From NCBI GenBank assembly GCA_030704615.1, contig CM060731.1, forward strand, positions 71,590,756-71,654,755: a DNA stretch of 64,000 nt. The letters run 5' to 3'. The notes under the pieces are model-generated. The model was given only the letters and a program-made list of their open reading frames with translations, did no database searches and was not told where the DNA came from. Positions 1 to 12,663 of this stretch are shown piece by piece (the first letter of the stretch is position 1; each line of letters opens with the position of its first letter). Source of the stretch: Takakia lepidozioides (Eukaryota > Streptophyta > Takakiopsida > Takakiales > Takakiaceae). Made by a program: the position numbers and the translations under genes.

Positions 1-796
1 AAAACAACAGTAGTACGGCCCAATGTTTTTTTTGGGTTTTTGAGAAGTAGCCAATATGGCTCCTTAGGACTGGCGGATGGTGCCAATGTGGTGATGTCAA
101 CGCTATGGGAGTGTAAACAAGGTGGCTCCTTCGAGAAGAAGCATGTCGCAGGGAGGCGCTTGCAAATGTGTAGTTGTTACAGCAGACGATTAGTTTTACA
201 ATGTGGGAGAAAGGTTCTGGCTTCCTTTAATTTCTGGATGTGGTTGCTTTGGCAACAAGATATTTTTTGAGCAGTGAAATGGTGAATAGCAGTAATGATA
301 TATAGGATTTTAGGCGAAATTGCAAGCTTGCAAAATGAAAACAAAGGGCTTGGCGAAGAATCAAGATTCAACCATGAACTTCAGGACAAAGTCCAGATCA
401 CAAACACCTCAAAGCACACCACATCCAAGACCACACAAGGGACCCACACTCATGGGGGAATTGAACCCTTGAAACTGCCCATTGTAGCATGAGTGACCTG
501 CACACACATACACAAAACACACCACACAACAACAAGAGAATCCAGCTAAGTGGTAAGGCTCCAAAACACAATAAAATACACAGAACTTGCCAAGATCATG
601 GAAACAAAGAGGTTCTCAGAATTGGAGTTCATTCCAAGGGTGATTATGCAGCCTCAGTGAGAGGCTTGTCGCTGAAACATGTACCACGAAAGTGGAAAAT
701 ACCTGCAAGTTGTCTGCCCTACACCATAACATGAACCATACAGACTACGCATCAAAATTATAATGCACACAAGCATCCTTCCACTGGTCAATGCAT
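1..796. other. no gene recognised
   Basis: Short open frames on both strands show no family motif, splice structure or codon pattern I can support. The stretch precedes the C-terminal end of a minus-strand hAT transposase remnant and may be part of that transposon's flank. Confidence 0.4.
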
Positions 797-3306
797 TCAA
801 CATAGGGAAAGGTTTCTAGCGTGTAGAACCGTTGTGCAAACATTCTCACAACCAATGGCAAGTGGGTTGTGAGTCTGCTCCCACAGCTTGGATTTCATGA
901 AAGCAAGGGTACTAAAGCATCGCTCGTCTTCAACGATTCCCAACACCTGCACCATTGCAATCTCTGCCAATTTAATATACTCTGGAAAACTGTTCACCAA
1001 GACCCTCGAGGCAGTCACGGTTCGCCACAATATGCGTGTCAAGGGGTTGGTATCAAAAGGTGGGGCCATGGCTGCAGTTGCATTGCTCTTCATTATAAGC
1101 TTGAACATGCCTTGTTGGGAGTCCAAAGATGTGGAGCAAAGCACCTCAGGGACATCTATCTTCTTCTTCCCTACCCCTATTGTTTTGGGATAACAATAAG
1201 CACCTTTGATGACATTTACGTGTCTACTAAAAGATTCATCACAATTTGGCTGAAGCCAATATTGTGGGTAGACAATCCCAAGTGCATCTATGATGCCATG
1301 GGTTGGAAAACGAGTCTCCAGCTCTCGAATCAAAACCTCTGCAGCCCCTGAACTCCCACAAACCACCCCATCAGTCACCATTCGCCTATTACAAAACATG
1401 AAAAGACAAGAGTGTGCAGGTATTTCCCTTTAATTCCTCATTTTATTCTGATTGAAAACTTGCGAGTCATGTACGACTTGTGAGAAAAGATCTTCAGTCA
1501 CAAAGGAAGAGACACCACTTGACATGTTACGTTGTCCATTCACCTCAAAGGCCAAGTGCGCAACTCAGTGTTCATGTCAGCTATCCAGCGCATGTGAATA
1601 GAGTCATGGTTGCATTCAAGCAACATTTTGAATGCCCAAAAGACATCAGATCCGAATCTCGAGGTCTGGTCACAATACATGGAATAGACATCCTCTTGAC
1701 ACACCTTTATGGTAGCCACAAAGTCGCACACAAAAAACATCTATCATCTGTGCTAATTTGATCAGAGCATGGACTGACTCCAGTAAAGGGAGAATGCAAG
1801 CCAAACCAAGCAAGATCTGCAAGTCACACAAGTGTTTATAGTTAATCTTGGCTTACTGGTTGGTAGGACTATCAATCGCCATTTTTCACCAAACAAGTTC
1901 GATATTCAGCCATGACTCGTTTAGCTGGACTTAGCATAGATATCCATCGGGTCTTCACATTGCAAAGGATCTTGTTCCCCTTTGCCATGATCTCAGCAAG
2001 TTTTGTGAACTCCAAGTGCCTCTTAGGGCTGTGAGCAAAGTATGTGTACAGAGCCTGAAGAAGATCTTCTAGTCTGCCCACAACACTAGGTCAGAAAGGG
2101 TCTGCACAGCCAAATTGGTGCGGTGAGCCATGCAATGCACCCCTAAGCAGTGGGGTGCCCAATCATCATGAATCTGTCGAGTGACCCCATTCCGAGTCCC
2201 CTGAAAGACATTGACACCATCTGCACCAAAACTCAACAGCTTGCAACGGATAGATTCATGTGGGAGGCCCCTCCTATCACGGGTGCTTCCATTATGACTC
2301 TGGTCAAGTTGTCAGATCTTGCCCCTTCTATAACTCACTCAAGTGAAATCAGAATAGAGATCCTTACCCAATTTTGGACTACATAAGCATGAACCGACAA
2401 CCAAGATTGTCTGTCGATAGTAGTTATTTCATCACACGTCACATAGTTAGCTGCCACCACAACCTCCCTAGTAGCTTGCAACACCTGAGCATGCATGTGA
2501 TCAGCCATCCTCCACCCACAGTTATTAAACCAATGTTTCTTTGGATTCCGAGGAACATGCAAGTACTGAAAAAGACCTCGCATAGATTCATACTCAGTCA
2601 TGGGTCAGCTACCTTGCTGAAGAATGTGGAAAACAGTGACAAATTGCACGAGTTTCTTTTTTTTCTCACCAGCCACTCCATTCGCCATCATTTGATCGAT
2701 GACAATCTCTCCACTGCGGGAGGCATATATGACCATGTTCTTTGCGTGTCTGCATTCACAAGTGAAGTAAAAGTCACCTTTCTTAACACCCCCAGCCATT
2801 GCCTTATCTGCCTTCCTTCTGCTAGCATGTTTTTGGAGCGAGTCCCACTTTGCCGCTATCAACTTGTCCTTCCCATCTACTTCAGTGCACATCTTGCACT
2901 TCACTGTATGCAACACCCCTCCAGATCCAAGTACCATTTCAGCCCAAGATAACTTTGCAGCCCATGCATCCTGAAACTTTCTACTACTGTCATAACATTT
3001 CTTGCTCTGTCCATGTGGAAGTGCATCAGGTTCAGCAAGGGGAGAATCGTTTTCAGTATTGGCAACCTGCTCTGGCTCATGACTACAAGATGTCACATTG
3101 CTAGGGGGTTGCTGAGCGTGTAGAGGCCCCTGTGGTTTCAGGATTTCTGCTGCTATAAAAATACTTGAACTTGTAAGTCTGTGGCAACTGGGGAGGCATA
3201 GTGAAGGCTGCTGGTTGACAAAACAAACTGAAACAAACTGATCAAGGAAATAACAACAACACCTTTCCACATATCTTGAGCTCCCAATCCCTGCATATAA
3301 ACTCAA
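797..3306 (-). pseudogene. hAT-superfamily transposase remnant
   Basis: Read on the minus strand from 3306 downwards. The first segment (3306-2605) has a BED-like zinc-finger region with the CKMC pair and a following Lys/Arg-rich stretch. The middle (2601-1872) has transposase-like sequence with TRWISMLSPAKR. The last segment (1399-797) carries the hAT C-terminal dimerisation region, with EDERCFSTLAFMKSKLW. The arrangement resembles ZNF862/DUF4371-type hAT proteins. The frame is broken by a stop at about 2605 and further stops near 2250-2350, so no single product can be made. No terminal inverted repeats or 8-bp target duplications were located with confidence. The family call rests on my recognition of the C-terminal block. 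Confidence 0.7.
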
Positions 3307-3689
3307 GGCACCATAATCATCCTGTCACCATCCACCAAAGCCCTAAAGACATTACAAGTACTACCCCTCCCCAAATAATCACAAGTGCATGCAAATGAAA
3401 GCAATGAGGGGTTGGAATCGCAGGATCGCAAGGGCAACTAAGTCCCCATTCATATCCACTTACACCTGATACCTAAAGGAGCCAACAATCTGGCTTGACG
3501 GCGGCAAATCTGCATGTAAGATCCAACCCAAATCTGGAATGCATTGAAAGACATTTTATTTCCTGTACTACTAGAGTCGTCATAGCAGCCGCCATGCCTA
3601 AACGGTGCACCGTGCGCCATGCCTAAACGGTGTGAAGTAGAGTGGCAGCTGCACACTGCATATTGTAATACCTTGCACTAAGCGTAAAC

Positions 3690-4030
3690 ACTAAGGGCCG
3701 CTCTACACTAGGCCCAAGCCCAAGACCAAGTGAGAATGGAGCCTTCCCATTGGCGGAGGCCTGAAAATTGGGCCCAATGGCTTTACACTACGCCCCGAGC
3801 CCAAGAAAATGGAAGTGGGTCATTTGCCTACATGGCACAAGTTTTGGCGCCAACTTCTTGGGCCGGACCAAGAAAAAGGAACCCTCTTAGAATGGAGATC
3901 CAACTCTTAGCTCTTGGGCCCAAGAAGTTTGGTATTAAAATAGACTATTTTTGTGCGATCGCGACTGTTTTATCATGACCCTTGAAGTTGGCTCAAGACC
4001 AGCCCAAGAGTGGTAGAAATTGGGCTCATG
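3690..4030. promoter_or_regulatory. upstream region rich in TGGGCC (site II-like) motifs
   Basis: GGCCCA/TGGGCC motifs cluster here, including a perfect palindrome CTTGGGCCCAAG at 3912-3923 and copies near 3711, 3769, 3859 and 4018. In plants such site II elements occur in promoters of proliferation and housekeeping genes. The cluster lies 350-700 bases upstream of the CHL1-type helicase start, which fits a replication-linked gene. The promoter role is inferred. Confidence 0.4.
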
Positions 4031-4389
4031 ACGTAGCAAGGAATTGAGCCGGCGAGTGGAGACCCATCAAGGGAGAAAAACTAGGGCGAAATGGGTGGCC
4101 CAGATGGAGCCATGGAGGCGAAATGGGACGGTTGGGATGTGAGGAGGAGGCGATTAGGTGTACACGCCACGTAGCAAACTGGCGAAGGGGTCTCTGGGGA
4201 TGTGGGGTTGGGGAGGCGACATGTGCCCATCTGGGGCCCGCTGGTCCCCTAGCTTTATGGCGAATAATGGGGTTTTAAAACCCTGCACACCCTTTTGTGC
4301 AAGCTCGTTGGGGTAAACACTGGCAGGGCCTCAGCTCAACTCCCGCCATTTCGTCTTGGTCTGGGTCTGGGTTTGGGCGGGTGCCAGCG

Positions 4390-7300
4390 ATGGAGGAGAG
4401 CGCAATGGAGTTTCCGGCATTTCCATTCAAGCCCTACACCATCCAGCTGCAGTTTATGAAGGCTGTGTACCGCGCTCTCCAACAAGGGGGTGTCGCCATT
4501 GTCGAGAGCCCCACAGGCATTCTCTCGTCCCTTTTTGGCCCTCCAGTTTTGCTAACGTGTTGTGGCAGCTGGGGGACTGAATTACCAAGGATTTGTTGCC
4601 TCATCTTCCCCGGCGGATCGGGGAGTGTGTAGCCCATCGATTCTTCTGCCTTTGGCCTGATACCTTGATATAACGCAGACTGCCCAGTACCAGAGTGGGA
4701 GATTGGTCATCAACTTGATTCATGCGTATGACTGGATATGGATATGTATATATATGCCGGACTGCCTATTTCCCAGGGAGATGATTATTGATTGCCATGA
4801 TTGAGAGAGCTTGCAGGCACGAAAGGGTGAGTGATGCACAACTGACCTCATAACAGTGCTTGCCAGGATCGGACAACGTTTGTGCACTCAACCCATTCAA
4901 AGCCTCATTACTGCTGTTGATACTGCAGTTTGGTGTTGATTTGCAGGGACAGGGAAGACGTTGAGTTTGATCTGCAGTACATTCCAATGGCTACAAGACC
5001 AGCATGCCCGCCGCCTGGCAGAACCTGCTAAGACTGACCCTGGTAGCTGCTCGACAATGGAAGATGATGAGCCTGAATGGATGAGGGATTTTGAGACTAA
5101 GAAAGAGGAACAAAGTCGCAGGGAGAAGGAGGAGAGGAAGCAGCAGCGCAAGAAAGACCACAAATCTATCGCGAGCGTAAGGAAGGGATCTGGCGCTCAG
5201 TTCTTCTTTGGTGAGAAGATAGAACAGGTGGAAGGTCATGGCAGCAGGAGACGAAGTGGGTATGCTGGGCAACCTGTAAAGAGTACAATTGGTGCCCATG
5301 AGGATGATGAATTTCTCGTAGAGGACTACTGCAGCGATGAAGCTAGTTCGAGGTGATGTATGGTTTATGGGCACCTGCTGATGTTGCATTTTCATTGAGA
5401 CGAGTTGATAAATCTGGCACTTTTCAAGATAATTTTGACGGTAAATAAGTTATATTTAACTTGCGGTTTTGATCTTACTTCATATTTACCTCAATACCTC
5501 AACCTTGCTGGGAAAGAAGAGCATGTTGAGTCAGTTGCAGATAGTTTCTAGCATTGTGTAGTGAGGTGGGGCCTTGCGTTTTGATTAAGTTGCTCCATTC
5601 CTATTCCCGTGGATCAAGCAATCACATCTTTAGTTCTTGATCTGTAGTGAGTAGGAGGTTGTAGTTTCACGCATAAACATCCAATGATTGTCTTCTGATC
5701 TGTTTGCTGCATGCATGAATACTTCCAGGGATGTGTTGTCAAAGCGTAAGGCAGATAATGTCTCCAGCAGTGATGATGGCTTAGAAGACGAAAGAGAAGA
5801 AGAAGAGGAGGAGCCTTTGAAGGTGTATTTTTGCAGTCGCACACATTCACAGTTATCCCAGTTTGTGGGAGAGTTGCAGCGAACTACGTTCTCCTCGTCA
5901 TTGCGAACTGTCTCCCTGGGATCGCGCAAGACTCTGTGCATCAATCCTGGTGATTATCGACCCTGTTGCATGCATTATGTCAATTCTCAGAGTTACTCTT
6001 CTTAGCAACTGTTTGTGTACAAGTTCATTCAGTGCTCAAAAATGCTTCTGTGCATCCACCATTTGTATTTCCAGCTGATACAAGGAGAAGAGTAGTCTAG
6101 GCATAGAGATCAAATTATAACGTAGTGAGTTCCAGGGAAGGTTGGATACAGAGCTACACCAGCTAGGAGAAGAGACATGCTAAGCAAATGTGGCGGCTGA
6201 TATTCGATTCAGAGGTGGCAAAGCTTGGGAGCTCAACTCGTATCAATGAGCGCTGCCTAGAACTACACAAGGCTAAAAGTAGTGGCCAAGCTGGCACCAA
6301 GGTGACTCTTTTACTTCCAGTACTCTGTGTTCAGTTTGGCCTGATCAAAGAATGCCTGGGTCTTTTCTGGCTCTGGGCAAGCTGAGGGATAATGTGATTG
6401 GGTTACATTGCTATCTAACTGATGTGATCATGGGTCAGCCCTCCTGGTCGATTTGAGGAGGGCCACAGTGCATAGAGGTGGTCTGAACTGCACAATGGAG
6501 GGCAAGATCACTGGTTGTCTGAAACTGCTCCTCACTTTGCATTTGACTGACTAGGTTTAGGTAGCAGCTAAAAGGCCTGGAAGGTAGCTGTACAATGCTG
6601 GCTGGTCAATTTTGTCCGCCTAACCAGAAGTGCATTGAAGATGAGACGACCTTAAGATGAAATGCTACTTACATTATTGACTTACAGATACTTCGGGCAG
6701 AATTTGCATCCTATGCTATGATCATAATCAGATCAGTCTTAACACATTTTGTTTAGGTTGTGAGAGACGCTTTGAAGCAACGCAGTAAAGCCAAGAGTTC
6801 AGGATGCCCGATGCTCAGGAAACAGAGATTACAAAGGCAGTTTACGGAGGAGCTGGTACAATCAGGGGCGATGGACATTGAGGACCTGATGAATCTGGGG
6901 CGCAAGTTGGGGACATGCCCATACTATGGTGCTCGCCGAGCAGTGCCTGCTGCTGACATAGTTGCACTTCCCTACCAATCGCTCCTGCATAGTGCCACCC
7001 GTGATTCGCTGGGTGTAAAGCTCAAGGACTGTATAGTCATAATTGACGAGGCGCACAATCTTGTGGACACGGTCACCAACATCCACAGCTGCAAGGTGTC
7101 AGCATCACAGGTGAGCACGAGTTTAATCAACATATGAAAAAGGCTTTGTGCTCATATGCTAACCTGACATTTGTAGGGGCTTGAATGTGAGAGGCCCTCG
7201 ACACTGCACACCCGCCTGTGTTGGGGATAGGAAAGGTTGGTTACCCAACCAATGAGCCTTTAAAATATATAGCTTAATCCCAAAAGCAGTGAAACACCCC

Positions 7301-10300
7301 TGCAAGTTTGTAGTAGAACTGACACGTGTTTCTTGTCATGGATAGTACATCCATGAGAGTAAGTCACTTGAACATTACCTAACTAGTCTGTCTGTTGTTA
7401 TGTGGGGGTGGACACAGCTGCAACAAGTTAGTTCACAGCTTTCAGAATATGCAGAAAAATTTAAAACCCGTCTAGCCGAGGGAAATCTACGGTACATCGA
7501 GATTCTATTACAGCTCATCAAGGCCTTTCTGTGCCGTCTCCTCGTGTCCCAAGAGACCAGTGCTTCGTGTCACCAAGGGCTCTCAAAGGCTGCTGATGTC
7601 AGAGTAAAGAGGGCTGACATCATGACCATCAACGACTTTGTGTTCTCTCTTGGGATAGACAGCATTAACCTATTCAAACTCCGGCGCTACATCAAAGAGA
7701 GTAACATTGTTCACAAGGTCTGTTACATGTGCTTCGCAGCTGCTTTCATGGCTACCAGGGTAGTGTCATCCTCTATCTACTTTTGGCTGTGAATATGTGG
7801 TAGAGTTAGTCAAGAGTGTTGCTGCTTCTATCATTGGTAAAAGCAGTGCTCATTTAAGGAGTGCACTGATGCTCCACAGTACTACCAGTTTAGAAGGGCA
7901 GTTGACCAGGGTGTGAAGGCACTCTGCAGCTTTTACTTCACTACAAAGTGAAGACAACCAATAAGTCACCTCCCTGAAACCTAGAATAGAGCCAATTTTG
8001 GTTAACTGTGGTCACGAAGAGCAGCTTTGAGGGTGAATCACATCCAGTAACAAGGGCTTTTGTGTGTGATAAGTAACAACTGGCTAGCATTTTGTCCACT
8101 GGTTTGATGGGGATGGTCTTAAAAATTGTAAAAATGGGGGCTGTGATCAAATTATCAAGAAGCTACTGATATGTTCGAGTGGTTTATTTGCTACAGTTTC
8201 TAGAAAGTGAAATGGAGACTGATCGTCATTTCTTTCTCTGCTGCTCTTATCCTGAGATTAGGGGATTCTTTCATATTTTGAGCAACAATCTATACCTGGA
8301 CGAGTTTGTTTGTTTGTTATACAATTTTGTAGTAGAAGTTCTTTGGGCTTCCTGTGGCCATCATAGAGTTCCTCTCTTTCTTTTTTCTTTAGAAAGAAAT
8401 CTGTAGGCCATTTTTTATTCCAAGGTAAGTCTTACTACTGGCGTCAGCGCCTGACAATGGTAGGTTCTGTGCCTTTGTGTTCCGCTCAAACTGGGCGCAG
8501 GGTCATGGCTACGGCTACGGCAAACAACGTCTTATGAGTACATTCTTTCTTTTTCTCACTTTCTCCTACAACTCTGTCGCACTCTCTTCTTTGTCAAAAC
8601 TGATGGTAGATACAGGTTTCTCCTACATTCTCTTGTTTGGCCAAATATATCATCTGTGGATGAAGTCGGTTGCAGGTAAGCAGCTATGGAGAGAAGAAAC
8701 AGCTAGACCAAATTACATTTCAAGCAAATGGAGTTGGAAAAGGAGCCTTGCTCCATGCCAGTAGTCCCATGGTGGGCTTTCACAGCTTAGCAGATCTTGT
8801 GCTGGCTCTCACCAATGCAGATAGTGACGGCCGGATTCTCGCAGTACCTGCCAGTGCAAACAATTCAGAGCTTGAGGAAGGTTATCTCAAGTTTGTTATG
8901 TTGAATGCCTCGAAGCACTTCGCAGAGGTCAGTTAGTGGTGATACATGTTTTTGTAGTTGTCTTGGTGCTAGATTCATAGTAGATAGTTCCATGTCTACA
9001 GCCCCCACTGATTAGGAGGTTGGCTATTGCTCAGGGCTTCCAGTCTAGCGAGAGTTGCCCCAGGAACCCTCCATCAGTTTTTGCACACTCAAATATACCT
9101 GAAGTGCTCTCTGCATTAAGACCATCATGCATGTAGAGTTTTGCGTCATGGTGCATGTTGTTGGGTCTCCTAGAATAATGTGCAGCTATGGCTCTTAGGT
9201 ACTACAGCACGCCTGAGGTTGCTTTGCTTGTGTTTGCAAGCATGACCCTAACATGTTGGGATCATATCAGCTGCTTGTATGTGACTCCTTGTTTGTGCAA
9301 GTCACCTAAACTTAGAGCTACAATATTCATAATCATATTGGTAGTCAGATTTAGACATTTGTCAGATGGTTTGGCTTGCTAGTTTATCTGAGACACAAGA
9401 ACTGGTGATTTACTGGGATGTAAACAGGTCGTGAAGGAGGCCAGGGCTGTTGTGCTGGCAGGAGGAACCCTGCAGCCTGTCTCTGAGCTGCGTGACCGCC
9501 TTTTCCCGAAATTGCCGGACGAGCAGGTCAGTGCCCATGGATTTGATAGTTCTTCTGCAGTTTCCATAAGGGCGAGCCTTAAAGGTGCATCTGGCATCCA
9601 CTACTTATGTGCTGTGGGCTGGACCATGATAAGAAAGAGAGGTTTTCTGTATGGAACTCATAGTTCACTGCTTGCAGGTGCATATTTTCTCATGTGGCCA
9701 CATTGTGCCACCTGAGAGCATTCTTCCCCTCGCTATTGCAAGAGGACCTGGAGGACACAGCTTTGATTTCACATATCAGTCACGTAGCTCCCCATTGATG
9801 GTAAGCAGTATACATATGCAATTACCGATGTTGAGATCACTCCTTCCAATATACTTGAACCTCACCAGAACCCTTAATCTCCGCCAGATTAAGTTCTCAC
9901 CAAAGTGAAAATATGTGGATACAATCCATCTACTTGAGCCACCAGGACTAGCATCACCCAAGTCAGACTTCGCTAACATTCAGGCACCTTCCAGTGTCCT
10001 GCATTTACTCAAAAGTGCATGAAGTCACGTAGCCCATATCTAAAGAGATGCTAGTTCATTCTGAAAATGGGTTAACCCTATATTTTCACATTCATATTTT
10101 TGTGACACTGCATTTCTTCTATACCCAGGTAGAATCTTTATCTCAGGCAATATCACAGCTGTCTAAACATAGTGGTTGATAAGCACAGCACATCTAATGG
10201 CACTTGGTACCCGAAGGCCAGTTTCTGTATGTCATGTTTCTGAAATATTTGTTCGATGGGAATGTCCAGATGGAGGAACTGGGACGGCTAATCATTAACA

Positions 10301-11314
10301 TCTCATCTGTGGTCCCAGAGGGTGTTGTTGTCTTCTTCCCATCTTTTGAGTACCTGAGCCAAGTACTTGCAGAATGGAGGAACAGAGGCACTCTAGATAC
10401 CATTGAGGCTAAAAAACATGTGTTCCAAGAACCACGCAGCACCACTGCAGTAGAGGCCACTTTGAAGGAGTATAAGGGCAGCATCACCCAAGCATCTGAG
10501 CAATTGAACAGGACCAACAAAGGTAGTCAGAAGGGTGCCTTACTTCTGTGCGTAGTGGGTGGAAAGATGTCAGAGGGCATAAACTTCAGTGATGGTATGG
10601 GCCGGTGTGTAGTGATGGTGGGTTTGCCCTACCCTAGTTTGTCGGATCCTGAGCTGATTGAACGGATGAGATATATTGACATGCTTTCCACAGAGGGGTC
10701 TTCTCAAGATTCTAAACTGCTGGCAGCCCAAACCAGCACTGGGACCAGGGTGCCAGGGGGAATGTCTGGTGTGCACGCTTTGCAGCGATGTGGGCAGAGA
10801 GGGAGGGAGTATTATGATAACCTCTGTATGAAGGCTGTCAACCAGTCCATAGGTATTCTCCCGAGCTCCCTTCTGCTCTCTTTTGTCACTCATGAGCTGT
10901 CACGAAATTATAACCTGCACTTTTGAGCCCTTGCAAAATGAGGGACTAGTAAGCAATTGTATTGTACTAAAGTTGATGGCTGGACATTTTGATGATTCAT
11001 TCCTTCTAGTACTGCTGTATTGATTTCCGTATAACGTTATGAAAATGCCCTACATCAGTGTTGACATAATAATGTGCTGCACAGGGAGGGCCATCAGGCA
11101 TATTGGAGACTATGCTGCAATATTGCTGGTTGATGTGCGCTACACACCGGCAGCCATGCCTACAAGGTACAGTCGTAATCTGACAGGGCCTGCTTCCAAG
11201 TTGCCAGAGTGGATCAGAGAGAGACTAATCAATGTAACTGGAAGCTTTGGGGAGGTTCACAAGTTGCTACATCAGTTCTTCAAGCACAACCAGCAGCGAC
11301 CACAAGTTGCTTGA
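4390..11314 (+). CDS. CHL1: CHL1/DDX11-type Fe-S superfamily 2 DNA helicase
   Basis: Eleven exons join in frame to about 927 residues: 4390-4516, 4947-5352, 5729-5949, 6213-6301, 6757-7110, 7418-7717, 8676-8927, 9428-9526, 9678-9800, 10270-10852, 11085-11314. Walker A is VESPTGTGKT, split by intron 1. After it comes a charged insert, then [12 protein letters not shown] (motif Ia). Iron-sulfur cysteines are spread over exons 3-5 ([23 protein letters not shown]). The Walker B/DEAH box is [12 protein letters not shown]. Helicase domain 2 has [34 protein letters not shown], and [22 protein letters not shown] with motif VI. Family members are 5'-3' helicases acting in sister-chromatid cohesion and replication-fork repair in the nucleus. 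Length matches the family. The start is the ATG that places [12 protein letters not shown] at the N-terminus, as is usual. Intron 1 uses a GC donor. I see no disabling lesion. Confidence 0.93.
8482..8547 (+). repeat. dispersed ~65-bp repeat, copy A
   Basis: Core resembles GCTCAAACTGGGTGCGG, then ATGGCCACAAGGCTACGG, then AACAACGTCTTATGAGTACA. It lies in CHL1 intron 6 and shares this order with copies at 12597, 20790 and 26295. CT-rich sequence follows. Confidence 0.75.
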
Positions 11315-11487
11315 GGGCACTTGGATGGGGCAGATAGGAGCCTCTCTTCTTGCAGACTACAGTGCTGGGGATGGTTACACAAAATATCAGCAAGCTGAAT
11401 GGAGATTATTTGTGAACACACCTTGCTCAAGTAATTGTCTTGAATAGTCACTCTATATGAACTGTTTCAGCACACAACCACCAACAA

Positions 11488-11783
11488 TGACTGCTTAGAC
11501 TAACAGGGAGCCAAAAAGGTCCCAGCATATTGCAGTGTTTGCATTTCTCAGAAGAAAAGGCTCATCCAGGCCTTTGGCAAATGCATCAACTTCTATCTAT
11601 ATTAACAAACTTCCCACTGGAAATTCTGCATACAATGACTGCTTAGACTAACAGGGAGCCAAACGGGTCCCAGCACATTACAGTGTTTGCATTTCTCAGA
11701 AGAAAAGGCTCATCCAGGCCTTTGGCAAATGCATGATCTTCTATCTATATTAGCAATCTTCCCACTGGACATTCTGCATACAC
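11488..11783. repeat. 148-bp tandem duplication
   Basis: Two adjacent copies (starting 11488 and 11636) begin TGACTGCTTAGACTAACAGG and are nearly identical apart from scattered substitutions. They lie between the convergent ends of CHL1 and the BTB gene and probably fall in 3' untranslated or intergenic DNA. Confidence 0.9.
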
Positions 11784-12596
11784 TGGGTTCAATCACACAT
11801 CTGATGAAACAGTTTGCAATGGTAACAAACTAAAATTTACATACACAAGCACCTTGGGTCATTATTCAAGGAGTATGGTTGATGACGTCCAACGTATTTT
11901 ACAGTACCTTTGCACCTGCCTAACTAGGTCAGGTTGAAATACATCATTCCACTTTGAATACTATTATCAGCTGCAACAATCAGATTCCTGATAGCCTGTA
12001 GAATGTGCTCAGAAGATTGTTTCCCGTAACCTTGTGCGGGGCTCACTCCAGTACTGACTTACCTTGATATAAACAATTGGTTCAGGCTTTCCAGATATCC
12101 TCTAGAAAACCCTTCACATGTGTGTACACGAACACCAATCTGTGTGGTGACTGTACAGACAGACTAAGACATTATACCAAAGATACTCTCTCTCTTCTCT
12201 GTGGAAGCCACACCTGAAGACTTTCTGATGCTCAGATGTTAAAAGTGGCTTGCTTTGTTTGTCACAAGAGAGACAGCTCCAGAGAACAATCTCAAGACCT
12301 ACACATCCTTCCTTAAGAGTCTCTAGTTTGGAAACCCTCAGCTCGGTCTTCACCCTTCCTGGTTCTGATTTGGGTCACACAAATAGCAATTGGTGAGCCT
12401 CAAACTGACACTCGTCATCTGCCACATTATCATTAGGCTTGCTGAAGTTGTTTTCCAAGCATCAAGATGATATGTGAAAGAGGGAAGAGCTCATTTGGAT
12501 GTATTCCATCCAGCAAAGCAACTGCTGACCTACGGCGGATTGAGTAAAATTGTGGCAGGTGTCTCTCTCCATCCCTCTCCTCTCTCTATTTATCCA

Positions 12597-12655
12597 GCTC
12601 AAACTGGGTGGGGGGTCAATGGCCACAAGGCACACCGTCTTCTGAGTACATTCTC
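12597..12655 (+). repeat. dispersed ~65-bp repeat, copy B
   Basis: Contains CTCAAACTGGGTGGGGGGTC, then ATGGCCACAAGGC, then TCTGAGTACATTCTCT, preceded by a CT-rich stretch. It sits just past the stop codon of the minus-strand BTB gene. It is in the same plus orientation as the other copies. Confidence 0.7.
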
Positions 12656-12663
12656 TGTGGGGA

